From Candidatus Iainarchaeum sp. (GTDB lineage: Archaea > Iainarchaeota > Iainarchaeia > Iainarchaeales > DTGL01), in assembly GCA_017608575.1 (NCBI GenBank), contig JAFCFP010000032.1:1-12176 (forward strand): a DNA stretch of 12,176 bases, in the 5' to 3' direction. Below, in pieces: positions 6,755-12,176 of the stretch. Position numbers and translations under genes: made by a program. Positions within the stretch are counted from its first letter, which is position 1, and each line of letters starts with the position of its first letter. The notes under the pieces were generated by a model, which saw nothing but the letters and a program-made list of their open reading frames with translations, had not been told where the DNA came from and did not search any database.

Positions 6755-8221
6755 TCACTCCAGTTTTACACCCATTACTCCTAACAATTTTTCCACCGGT
6801 TCCTCGTGTGCTTCTGTTGTAACACGTGCAAGCATTGCCAGGTTTTTCACCAAACCACACTGTGGTCCGTCAGGTGTTTCCACTGGTCCGATTCTGCCCC
6901 AGTGAGTGCCATGCACGTCCCTTGCCTCGTACAATTCCCTGTTTTTATTCAATGGGCTTTTCACTTTCCTTATATCGGTCAATGGGCTCAAATAATTCAC
7001 TCTGTCCATGAACTTGCTTACGCCTGTTGCGCGCCCAATCCAGTTGCCGGTAGCCATTGCAAAACGAATCCTTTCACTTATGGCGTCAGGTCTTACCACT
7101 GTGCTAATGTTAAGCTTTCTGCGTCTTGTAACTGTTCTATCGATTTGAAATTTCAAATCCTTCACAAAGTATTTGAACGCATACCTGAACAAGTGTTCCA
7201 TTAATTTTCCGGACAACTCCAAGCGCTTGTTTGCATAATGGTCCTTGTCGTCTTCGCCTCTCAAATTATAATAACTCTCAATTGCCTTGGATGCCATTAT
7301 TGCCAGATAATATGCCTTGGCAATCCTTGAATTAGGGCTCTGTCCAATGTGAGGCAATAAAAATCCATCAATTACCTCCTGTGCTCTTTTTAGCCTATAA
7401 TCAATCACTTGCCCTGGAGCAACACTTTTTCCAATTTTGTCAAGCGCTTCCTCTTCCTTCATTATTTCAGTGTTCTCCCAGTTCAATAACACGTCATTCT
7501 TTATTTCCAATTCATCCGTAAAAGCCGCTTCAATATCCTTTTTTGAGGTCATTCCCAATGCCTTCATTAACACGAACAATTTCAGTTTTTTGGGAGAACT
7601 CGGAAACCTCACATAAAGCATTCCATTCTTTTTTCTTGTAATGCGCACTCTTCCCTTGAATGCGCCTTTTGTGCTTATCACTTCTGACACAACATCGCCG
7701 CGTGTTTTTTCAGCAATCATTACCCTGTCAGAACTCAAAACCTCTTGGGTCATTAATGCTTTTTCAGAGCCATTGATTATGAAATAGCCGCCCCAATCCA
7801 TTGGGTCTTCGCCCATTTCAATTAATTCCTTTGGGGTTTTTCCCTCAAGCCAGCAACGGTTTGATTTGAGAATTATTGGGAGGTCGCCAACATAAGTGCG
7901 TTTAATGTCCTGTTCAACATCACGCCTCAGCAAGCGCATTGTTAAAAAGATTGGCCCGGAGTAAGTGCGGTTTCTGAGCCTTGCCTCCATTGGATAGAAT
8001 TCATTCCTTGGTGAACCATCAGCTTCAATGATTCTTGGCTTTAACACTTCAATATCAGACAATTCAACGCGGACTTCCTCTATTTTTGGACTAATAATGC
8101 TGTTTTCTTCCACTATTTCGTTGAGTTTTTCGTCCACAAACTGGTTGAATGAAAGAATCTCCTGGTCTGCAAATGTTTTGTCCTTAAAATAAGAATTAAT
8201 AACCGGCCAGTTTTTCATCAT
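6755..8221 (-). CDS. rpoB2: DNA-directed RNA polymerase subunit B'' (N-terminal part of RPB2/beta)
   Basis: N-terminal portion of the second-largest subunit, 488 residues, covering the protrusion, lobe and fork. Recognisable blocks are GGYFIINGSEKALMTQE (from the external domains) and RRRKLNISTVVRPDAI. After these come ATGNWIGRATGVSKFMDRVN and the fork-loop block HWGRIGPVETPDGPQCGLVK (about 440-459), equivalent to the bacterial rifampicin region. The block normally reads CPxETPEG; here it is GPVETPDG, a Cys-to-Gly and Glu-to-Asp change. The protein ends shortly after this block, at the usual B''/B' split point. The start is the first of two adjacent ATGs (8221, 8218); it overlaps the rpoH stop in an ATGA junction, with GGGTTGTGAG upstream. 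The split B arrangement excludes lineages with fused B, such as most Crenarchaeota. Confidence 0.98.
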   Translation of the reverse strand: MMKNWPVINSYFKDKTFADQEILSFNQFVDEKLNEIVEENSIISPKIEEVRVELSDIEVLKPRIIEADGSPRNEFYPMEARLRNRTYSGPIFLTMRLLRRDVEQDIKRTYVGDLPIILKSNRCWLEGKTPKELIEMGEDPMDWGGYFIINGSEKALMTQEVLSSDRVMIAEKTRGDVVSEVISTKGAFKGRVRITRKKNGMLYVRFPSSPKKLKLFVLMKALGMTSKKDIEAAFTDELEIKNDVLLNWENTEIMKEEEALDKIGKSVAPGQVIDYRLKRAQEVIDGFLLPHIGQSPNSRIAKAYYLAIMASKAIESYYNLRGEDDKDHYANKRLELSGKLMEHLFRYAFKYFVKDLKFQIDRTVTRRRKLNISTVVRPDAISERIRFAMATGNWIGRATGVSKFMDRVNYLSPLTDIRKVKSPLNKNRELYEARDVHGTHWGRIGPVETPDGPQCGLVKNLAMLARVTTEAHEEPVEKLLGVMGVKLE

Positions 8222-8448
8222 CTCACAACCCTGTAATAAACAGTCTTGCCGGCAGTGGGGCTTTGCCTTTCAATTTTTACAATGTCCCCGACCTTTGCCT
8301 TTAATTTTTTAATTGCTGGATCGGATTTCAAAATAGCAGGCATTTTATCAAGCGAAACACTCAATTTATCCAACACTTTTTTTGCTTCCTCTTCATTAAG
8401 CAATGAGTGTTTTGGAACCAAAAAATGTTCATCCACTTTAAAGGACAT
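8218..8448 (-). CDS. rpoH: DNA-directed RNA polymerase subunit H (Rpo5, RPB5 C-terminal domain)
   Basis: Small polymerase subunit (76 residues) equivalent to the C-terminal jaw domain of eukaryotic RPB5; it binds near the downstream DNA entry of the A'/A'' jaw. The protein begins MSFKVDEHFLVPKH and carries the near-invariant C-terminal signature VGDIVKIERQS followed by TAGKTVYYRVV. I chose the ATG at 8448; an in-frame TTG at 8460 would add four residues (MVLG) not expected in the family. GGTG about 8 nt upstream is a weak binding site. It is the first gene of the polymerase operon, as in most archaea, and its stop overlaps the rpoB2 start by 4 nt. This is archaeal rpoH, unrelated to the bacterial heat-shock sigma factor of the same name. 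Confidence 0.96.
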   Translation of the reverse strand: MSFKVDEHFLVPKHSLLNEEEAKKVLDKLSVSLDKMPAILKSDPAIKKLKAKVGDIVKIERQSPTAGKTVYYRVVR

Positions 8449-8465
8449 GCCCAGCACCAATAAAT

Positions 8466-8543
8466 GCGATTTTTCAGTGTTAGTGTCCTGCTTGGGTTTT
8501 TTTTAAGGGATTAATGCTCCAGCAACACAACAAGAAAAATCGC
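8466..8543 (-). promoter_or_regulatory. Inverted repeat in the rpoH-operon leader, possible RNA hairpin
   Basis: Perfect 10-bp arms (GCGATTTTTC / GAAAAATCGC) lie at 8534-8543 and 8466-8475, 58 nt apart. In the minus-strand transcript, further pairs nest inside: GUGU (8525-8528) with ACAC (8483-8486), and UGCU (8521-8524) with AGCA (8489-8492), leaving a two-G bulge. If transcription starts at the upstream TATA box near 8575-8582, the whole element lies in the 5' leader of the polymerase operon and could act as a cis-regulatory fold. If transcription instead starts from the A/T tract at 8495-8507, the arms would flank that promoter and act, if at all, as DNA sites. The function is inference. 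Confidence 0.4.
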
Positions 8544-8574
8544 CAAAAATATATCTACACAGTTTAATTTGTAA

Positions 8575-8588
8575 TATTTAAATATAAA
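8575..8588 (-). promoter_or_regulatory. Archaeal TATA box, likely main promoter of the polymerase operon
   Basis: On the minus strand this reads TTTATATTTAAATA and contains an exact TTTAAATA at 8575-8582. Archaeal start sites lie about 25-27 nt downstream of the box centre, placing the start near 8552 and giving a leader of roughly 100 nt before rpoH. A weaker A-rich candidate (CTTAAAAAAAA, around 8497-8507) would give a leader of about 30 nt. Another TTTAAAT-like box lies at 8597-8604. Confidence 0.5.
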
Positions 8589-8631
8589 AGGAAAGGAATT
8601 TAAATCTTTGCCCTTAGCAGGCTGAACTGTT

Positions 8632-8964
8632 TCAAATAGCCTTTTTGATGGGTGCAAAGAGCCTTTTGAGTTCTTCCTTTCTTTTTTTTGTCGCAATGAA
8701 CCTTTTATAGTTTTTTTCCTGCAAAAGCCCTGCCAGAACAAAGAAGGCAATCCAGAAAACAGAAAAGCCGGCTTTCCATTCAATTGGTGCTTTTACTGCA
8801 TACCAAAAAAGCGCCAATGCCATTATGAATACCACTAAAAGCATTCCTGAGATTCCATTCCATTTAGCGCATGAATTCAATGCAAAATTATTTAGTTTTT
8901 CCTCCAGTTCAGAGAGGCCTTTGTCAGTGCCTGCTTGGCTTTTTTTCTTTTTAGTTCTTGCCAT
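8632..8964 (-). CDS. Small two-helix membrane protein, unknown function
   Basis: A 110-residue protein I cannot assign to a family. It has a Lys-rich N-terminus (MARTKKKKSQ), a short amphipathic stretch LSELEEKLNNFALN (17-30), and two hydrophobic segments at about 36-57 (GISGMLLVVFIMALALFWYAV) and 65-82 (AGFSVFWIAFFVLAGLLQ). A basic tail follows (YKRFIATKKRKEELKRLFAP). Both ends being basic suggests a hairpin with both termini in the cytoplasm. The frame stays open upstream to 9174, but I take the ATG at 8964: a clean TATA box (8988-8995) is centred about 27 nt before it, predicting a leaderless message, and the upstream translation looks non-coding. It is the gene before the polymerase operon on the same strand, about 180 nt away, and probably a separate unit. 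Confidence 0.75.
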   Translation of the reverse strand: MARTKKKKSQAGTDKGLSELEEKLNNFALNSCAKWNGISGMLLVVFIMALALFWYAVKAPIEWKAGFSVFWIAFFVLAGLLQEKNYKRFIATKKRKEELKRLFAPIKKAI

Positions 8965-8987
8965 AACTGAACTAAAGTATTTTGTAT

Positions 8988-8995
8988 TATTTAAA
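8988..8995 (-). promoter_or_regulatory. TATA box with purine-rich BRE, leaderless promoter of the 110-aa membrane protein gene
   Basis: The minus strand has GGGAAAAG directly followed by TTTAAATA: a purine-rich BRE-like element and a consensus archaeal TATA box. The box centre is about 27 nt upstream of the A of the ATG at 8964, so transcription should begin at or next to the start codon. No Shine-Dalgarno motif is present, which fits a leaderless transcript. Confidence 0.6.
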
Positions 8996-9098
8996 CTTTT
9001 CCCTGTTTTTTTCAGTGTAAAAATCTTGTTCCAACAGTATTCTCTATTGTTTGTACAACTAGTGCATACTCTAACCAGTTTTTCAAACAATGCTTTTG

Positions 9099-9140
9099 AA
9101 GTGCAGTGCACAAACTTTTGGAGAGTAGTAAAGTGCAGTG
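9099..9140 (+). repeat. Paired AAGTGCAGTG direct repeats with a short palindrome, possible operator
   Basis: AAGTGCAGTG occurs at 9099-9108 and again at 9131-9140, a spacing of 32 bp, close to three helical turns. The first copy is part of an 11-bp palindrome, GTGCAGTGCAC (9101-9111). A further AGTGCA lies at 9061-9066. All are in the 252-bp divergent region between the small membrane protein gene and the MscS-family gene. That arrangement resembles a regulator binding region, but no regulator is encoded nearby, so the role is inference. Confidence 0.35.
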
Positions 9141-9185
9141 TGATTTTTTTGTTGAAAATTTTGCCAAAAAACACACAATAACAGC

Positions 9186-9193
9186 TTTTTAAT
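9186..9193 (+). promoter_or_regulatory. TATA-like box for the MscS-family gene
   Basis: TTTTTAAT is centred about 27 nt before the ATG at 9217, again predicting a leaderless transcript. The bases between the box and the ATG are T-rich and contain no Shine-Dalgarno motif. The box deviates from TTTAWATA, so it is weaker than the one on the opposite strand. Confidence 0.4.
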
Positions 9194-9216
9194 TCTTTTT
9201 GTTTTTCCTTTATTTC

Positions 9217-10323
9217 ATGAATCCATTGCTTGAATTAGCGGACACAATTACTGCAAAAATGCCATTCCTCAATGAAGGGATTTTTGCAATCCGATTTTTT
9301 GGCTCAAGTATTGGAGAACTGCTTCTCTGCATTGCAAGCATTCTGTTTTTTACAATCGCTGGAAAAATAATAATGTATGCCTTTCAAAAATATGTTCATG
9401 CAATCGCAAAAAAAACAAGCAATGAATTCGATGACTTGGTTGTTGAAGTGCTTTCAACACCGCTTTTCTGGTTTTTTCCATTGATTGGGTTTTATATTGG
9501 ATTGCATTTCCTTGAATTAAGCCAAGCCTATATTGACCTGGCAAACGGCGTGTTGTTTGCAGTTGCTGCTTTGCTTATTACATGGGTTTTTCTGAGAATA
9601 ATTGACGGTGCAATAAACTTTTTTCTCATTCCATTGGCTGAAAAAACAAAATCAGACCTCGATGACCAGCTGATTCCTGTTTTAAGAAACACCTTAAAGG
9701 CAGGTACACTGATAATGGTTTTATTGGTAGTGTTGTCTCATTTTGGAATTGACATAATTCCGGCAATAGCCGGTTTGGGCATAGGTGGCTTGGCTTTGGC
9801 GTTTGCAGCAAAGGAAACAATTGCAGATGTTTTTGGTGGAATTTCAATATTCACTTCAAGGCCATTCAAGTTAGGTGACTGGGTTAAAGTTGCAGGCGTG
9901 TCAGGAACAGTGAAAGAGGTTGGCTTAAGACACACCCGCATTAAAGCATTGGACAAACGCTTGGTGACAATTCCAAACAGCAAAGTAGCAAGCTCAATTA
10001 TTGAAAACATTTCAAAAGCTCCGAGAAAAATGACAGAAATAACAATTGGTTTAACCTATGATACAAGCGTTAAAGAAATGGGCAAGGCAATGAAAATACT
10101 CAGGGAAATAATAAACGAAAGAGATGACTGCGAGGACGAACCGTTGATTGTATTTAAGGAATTTGCTGATTCGAGCGTTAACATAATGATGCGTTACTGG
10201 ATTATTAAAAAATCCGAATTCATGAGAATCCGCTCTGAAGTGAACACCGAAATAAAGAAACGCTTTGACAAGGCTGGCTTGAATTTTGCTTTTCCAACCC
10301 AGACAATTTACTTGGAAAAATGA
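9217..10323 (+). CDS. MscS-family small-conductance mechanosensitive ion channel
   Basis: A 368-residue membrane channel expected to open under membrane tension and release solutes during hypo-osmotic shock. Hydrophobic segments lie at about 33-55, 80-103, 109-129, 160-176 and 180-205. The last is the glycine/alanine-rich pore helix, AIAGLGIGGLALAFAAKETI (183-202), followed by FGGISIFTSRPFKLGDWV (206-223). The beta domain that follows has GTVKEVGLRHTRI and a VTIPNSKV motif typical of MscS. The C-terminal alpha/beta vestibule domain runs from about 280 to 368. Five helices make it longer than the 286-residue, three-helix E. coli MscS, as in many archaeal homologues. I chose the ATG at 9217 over an in-frame TTG at 9199 because the TATA-like box fits a leaderless start there. 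It is the only clear plus-strand gene and converges on the MgtC-like gene with 12 bp between stops. Confidence 0.95.
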   Translation: MNPLLELADTITAKMPFLNEGIFAIRFFGSSIGELLLCIASILFFTIAGKIIMYAFQKYVHAIAKKTSNEFDDLVVEVLSTPLFWFFPLIGFYIGLHFLELSQAYIDLANGVLFAVAALLITWVFLRIIDGAINFFLIPLAEKTKSDLDDQLIPVLRNTLKAGTLIMVLLVVLSHFGIDIIPAIAGLGIGGLALAFAAKETIADVFGGISIFTSRPFKLGDWVKVAGVSGTVKEVGLRHTRIKALDKRLVTIPNSKVASSIIENISKAPRKMTEITIGLTYDTSVKEMGKAMKILREIINERDDCEDEPLIVFKEFADSSVNIMMRYWIIKKSEFMRIRSEVNTEIKKRFDKAGLNFAFPTQTIYLEK

Positions 10324-10325
10324 CG

Positions 10326-10369
10326 TTTTTGAGCTTCAGGCTTTTTTCTGTTTTGCTTTTTTTCTTTTC
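10326..10369 (+). terminator. Oligo-T tracts downstream of the MscS-family gene
   Basis: Archaeal termination is often driven by T runs on the coding strand. T runs of 5, 6, 4, 7 and 4 bases occur at 10326-10330, 10342-10347, 10351-10354, 10357-10363 and 10365-10368, just past the stop codon. Most lie inside the Lys-codon-rich end of the convergent MgtC-like gene on the other strand. Confidence 0.5.
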
Positions 10370-10776
10370 TTCCAAATTGTTCCACTGTAAAGAACTGCAA
10401 GGGTTACAATTGTTGAAATTGCTGCAGCCAAATAATAGCCAATTCCAATAGCCAAGCCAATGGCTGCCACGAGCCACAAATCAGCAGCAGTTGTAAGTCC
10501 TCGGATTTTATTCTCGTCTCGAAAAATTGCTCCTGCTCCCAAGAAACCGATTCCTGTGACAATGCCGGCTGCAACCCTTGAAGGGTCAACCAAGCCACTG
10601 TTTGTTCCCATGGCAAAAGCAATTGAAGCAATTGTGAAAAGACATGCTCCAAGGCAAACCATTGCATGTGTTCGAAGGCCAGCTGGCTTTGAATGCATTT
10701 CCCTTTCAAGCCCAATAACCGCGCCAAACACTACAGCAAGCACAATCCTTATTACAAGTTCTGCTTCCGAAATCAT
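10336..10776 (-). CDS. MgtC/SapB-family membrane protein, short form
   Basis: A 146-residue integral membrane protein of the MgtC/SapB family. The signature is strong: GAVIGLEREMHSKPAGLRTH (18-37), LGACLFT (42-48), DPSRVAAGIVTGIGFLGAGA (64-83) and IRGLTTAADLWLVAAIGLA (91-109). About four or five hydrophobic helices are visible, ending with a Lys-rich tail (KKRKKAKQKKA). It lacks the C-terminal soluble domain present in Salmonella MgtC (about 230 residues), so it is the minimal membrane form. In bacteria the family is linked to growth in low magnesium and to control of ATP synthase or membrane potential, but the archaeal role is not established. I chose the ATG at 10776; an in-frame TTG at 10800 would add eight residues. 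It converges with the MscS-family gene and lies 59 bp after the ZIP gene on the same strand. Confidence 0.93.
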   Translation of the reverse strand: MISEAELVIRIVLAVVFGAVIGLEREMHSKPAGLRTHAMVCLGACLFTIASIAFAMGTNSGLVDPSRVAAGIVTGIGFLGAGAIFRDENKIRGLTTAADLWLVAAIGLAIGIGYYLAAAISTIVTLAVLYSGTIWKKRKKAKQKKA

Positions 10777-10786
10777 TTTTACCGCA

Positions 10787-10803
10787 ATAAAAAGAAACAA
10801 AAA
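10787..10803 (-). terminator. T-rich tract after the ZIP transporter gene
   Basis: The minus strand here reads TTTTTGTTTCTTTTT, about 30 nt past the ZIP stop codon, a plausible archaeal oligo-T terminator. A TTAAAAAG motif at 10806-10813, just before it, could be a weak TATA box for the MgtC-like gene, but the spacing to its ATG (about 33 nt) is slightly long. Whether the two genes share a transcript is open. Confidence 0.3.
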
Positions 10804-10835
10804 TGCTTTTTAATTGTTCCTTGTTAAGCGATGGG

Positions 10836-11579
10836 TTAAAAGAAGGCAAGCAAAAGCATTAATGAAATGCCAAAAATCATGAAAATCAACTGAATAAGAG
10901 ATTCCTTGAAAGTAAAGCATTTTCGCAGTTCAGGGATCAAATCAGAGCCGGCAATATAAATGAAGCCACCGGCAGTAAATGGAAGCAGAAAAAAGGCAAT
11001 ATTTCCAATAAAAGACCCAAGCACCAATGCAGCAATTGCTCCGCCAAAAGCAGTCAACGCGGAAATGAAATTAAACAAAAGCGCTTTGTTTCTTGAAAAA
11101 CCGCTGTGCAATAACACTGCAAAATCTCCAATTTCTTGAGGGATTTCGTGCAGTATTACTGCAACCGTTGTAGCAATTCCAAGTTCCAGTGAAGCAATAT
11201 AACTCCCACCAATCATTAAACCATCAACAAAATTATGAACGGCATCACCAATCAAATTCATATAACCAAAGGAGTGAACGCTCTTTGAAGGAGTTACCAA
11301 ATGGCAGTGATGCCAGTGGATTCCCTTTTCAATTACAAAAAACAAAATAATTCCAGCCAAAACCAAGAGCCCTGCCTCAAAGCCAAACCCGAATTTTTCA
11401 GACAATTCGGGAAGCAAGTGGAGAAAAGCCCCACCGAACAATGCACCCGCAGAAAAACTTACAAGGTAAAGAAGCATTTTACTGAAAAGCTTTTCATTGA
11501 TTCCAATTGTCAGAATTCCAATTAATGAAATAACGCTGACAATTAGCACGCTTCCAAATACAAAAAAAGGATCAGCCAT
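10836..11579 (-). CDS. ZIP-family divalent metal transporter
   Basis: A 247-residue membrane transporter of the ZIP family, which imports zinc, iron or other divalent metals into the cytoplasm. Eight hydrophobic segments can be traced. The binuclear metal-site motifs are intact: HNFVDG in helix 4 (His115, Asn116, Asp119) and HEIPQE in helix 5 (His144, Glu145, Gln148, Glu149). His54 (FLHLLPE) and the helix-7 segment SDLIPE (212-217) are also typical. The variable cytoplasmic loop between helices 3 and 4 is short and has a small His/Cys cluster, HWHHCH (88-93), a likely metal-sensing or transfer site. Metal preference cannot be read from the sequence. The ATG at 11579 follows the stop of a 59-aa gene after 11 nt, with GGGG about 8 nt upstream, so the two are probably co-transcribed. 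Confidence 0.94.
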   Translation of the reverse strand: MADPFFVFGSVLIVSVISLIGILTIGINEKLFSKMLLYLVSFSAGALFGGAFLHLLPELSEKFGFGFEAGLLVLAGIILFFVIEKGIHWHHCHLVTPSKSVHSFGYMNLIGDAVHNFVDGLMIGGSYIASLELGIATTVAVILHEIPQEIGDFAVLLHSGFSRNKALLFNFISALTAFGGAIAALVLGSFIGNIAFFLLPFTAGGFIYIAGSDLIPELRKCFTFKESLIQLIFMIFGISLMLLLAFF

Positions 11580-11590
11580 TATTTGAGCCC

Positions 11591-11770
11591 CTATTTTCTC
11601 TTTTTCTCCTGCTTTAAGACTTCCTTGAATTCATTGAAGTCCTCATCGCTCAATCCAAGCTCTCTGAGTTTTGCCTGGTGTTCCTCCAAAGACATTTGCT
11701 CGTATTCCTTTCGCCACATCTTCATAGCAGGAGTGTCCGGCAGAGGACGTCCTTCCCTTCTTTTGAGCAT
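11591..11770 (-). CDS. Small charged hypothetical protein upstream of the ZIP gene
   Basis: A 59-residue protein I do not recognise. It is rich in Glu and Lys with no hydrophobic helix. Residues 1-16 (MLKRREGRPLPDTPAM) look extended and basic, and the rest looks helical (LEEHQAKLRELGLSDEDF, then a Lys-rich end). The ATG at 11770 is preceded by GGGG about 11 nt upstream and by a TATA-like TTTTTAAAAG at 11808-11817. The frame remains open further upstream to a TTG at 11908, but that translation is low-complexity and looks non-coding. The 11-nt gap to the ZIP gene suggests an operon, so a role linked to metal transport is possible but untested. Confidence 0.6.
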   Translation of the reverse strand: MLKRREGRPLPDTPAMKMWRKEYEQMSLEEHQAKLRELGLSDEDFNEFKEVLKQEKKRK

Positions 11771-11930
11771 TCCATCAACCCCGAATTCAAAAAAATAAAA
11801 AACAGAACTTTTAAAAAGAATATGCGTTTTATTTGCCTTTTTGGATTTTTTTGCACACACAAGCAAAATATTATGTATAAGTTGTTTGGTTTTGTGTGAT
11901 TTGACCAATACAAAAACACCCTGAAAAATT

Positions 11931-11938
11931 TATTTAAA
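11931..11938 (-). promoter_or_regulatory. TATA box, possible upstream promoter for the small gene/ZIP unit
   Basis: Exact TTTAAATA on the minus strand. The predicted start is near 11908, giving a leader of about 140 nt before the 59-aa gene. The preceding bases are T-rich rather than purine-rich, so no good BRE is present. A nearer box at 11808-11817 would give a leader of about 16 nt and is an alternative. Confidence 0.3.
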
Positions 11939-12070
11939 AAAGAAAAAATCTTTTTCTTTTTTTGCGTTTTATTCCGCATTTTATTGTTTGAAAAAATTTT
12001 TATCTATTGGAAAAACTTTTTTTCCCTTTTTGTTTTTTTTTCTTTTAATGCCCTTTTTTTAACCCAAGGC

Positions 12071-12078
12071 TTTTAATA
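12071..12078 (+). promoter_or_regulatory. TATA-like box pointing right out of the window
   Basis: TTTTAATA preceded by CCCAAGGC suggests a rightward promoter with a start near 12101. The only ATG close by (12098) opens a five-codon frame, so the product would be an RNA or a gene beyond the window. Weak evidence. Confidence 0.25.
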
Positions 12079-12176
12079 ACAATGCTTCACTTTTGTTATG
12101 TTGAGAAATAAGTGATTAAAGTTAACCTGTTTTTCTTAATTGAAAACTGTGCTTTGTGACTCTGCAGAGCGGAGTT

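Larger units (their letters stand above)
11771..12176. other. Gene-poor, A/T-tract-rich region
   Basis: I see no convincing protein gene in these 406 bases. The plus strand has many long T runs between 11950 and 12060. On the minus strand, TATA-like boxes at 11808-11817 and 11931-11938 (exact TTTAAATA) could drive the small gene and ZIP. The 11-mer TGCGTTTTATT is present at 11823-11833 and 11963-11973, with a variant CGCATTTTATT at 11975-11985. The last bases may be the 3' end of a minus-strand tRNA (see findings). Confidence 0.6.

Noticed and set aside
6806..7204. 132-residue plus-strand frame opposite rpoB2, rich in Cys and His
   Set aside because: The Cys/His content comes from reading conserved rpoB2 codons backwards; no zinc-finger spacing is present.
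8449..8460. TTG start for rpoH adding four residues
   Set aside because: The family begins at the later Met; the ATG at 8448 has GGTG at acceptable spacing.
8965..9174. In-frame upstream extension of the 110-aa membrane protein gene
   Set aside because: A strong TATA box inside the extension predicts transcription starting at the ATG at 8964, and the extension translates to unstructured low-information sequence.
11771..11908. TTG-initiated extension of the 59-aa gene, with a TATA box about 27 nt upstream
   Set aside because: Spacing would allow a leaderless start, but leaderless TTG starts are rare and the extra 46 residues look like translated AT-rich spacer. Kept only as an alternative.
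12098..12115. Five-codon frame after the rightward TATA-like box
   Set aside because: Too short to support as a gene; the ATG also sits slightly before the predicted start site.
1..12176. Search by eye for CRISPR arrays, insertion sequences, integrases, toxin-antitoxin or defence genes
   Set aside because: No regularly spaced repeats, transposase motifs or terminal inverted repeats were seen; every substantial gene is a housekeeping or transport family.

Overview
The window is AT-rich and archaeal. Reading right to left, positions 8448 to 1 (minus strand) carry the classic archaeal RNA polymerase gene string: rpoH, rpoB2, rpoB1, rpoA1, rpoA2, rpl30e, nusA and rps12, the last cut by the window edge. 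The large subunits are split (B''/B' and A'/A''), NusA is a short two-KH protein, and L30e and RpoH are archaeal/eukaryotic families, so this is not bacterial. Split B genes are typical of many Euryarchaeota and DPANN lineages. Several unusual residues at normally invariant positions suggest a divergent lineage, possibly DPANN, but the sequence alone does not settle the phylum.

Layout. 1-8448 (-): polymerase/translation operon, with 4-nt overlaps, a 1-nt overlap and gaps of at most 15 nt. Shine-Dalgarno-like motifs precede most internal genes, which points to one polycistronic message with translational coupling. 8449-8631: leader/promoter region with a TATA box and a 10-bp inverted repeat. 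8632-8964 (-): small two-helix membrane protein of unknown function. 8965-9216: divergent intergenic region with a TATA box for each flanking gene and AGTGCA-type repeats. 9217-10323 (+): MscS-family channel, the only clear plus-strand gene. 10336-10776 (-): short MgtC/SapB-family membrane protein, convergent with the channel. 10836-11579 (-): ZIP-family metal transporter, preceded by a 59-aa hypothetical gene (11591-11770). 11771-12176: gene-poor, very A/T-tract-rich sequence with possible promoters, short repeats and, at the very edge, what may be the tail of a tRNA.

How the parts fit. The operon supplies the catalytic core of RNA polymerase plus an elongation/termination factor and ribosomal proteins. 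The right third is a membrane set: tension relief (MscS), an MgtC-like protein and metal uptake (ZIP). The two parts appear to be separate transcription units. Internal operon genes use SD motifs, whereas the two genes flanking 8965-9216 look leaderless, with a TATA box centred about 27 nt before the ATG.

I saw no mobile element, CRISPR array, defence system or other clearly new system. The points most worth a second look are the substitutions at otherwise conserved active-site positions in the polymerase (B', A' bridge helix, A'' trigger loop), a conserved-proline change in ribosomal protein S12, loss of the GxxG loop in the second KH domain of NusA, and the foldable inverted repeat in the polymerase operon leader.
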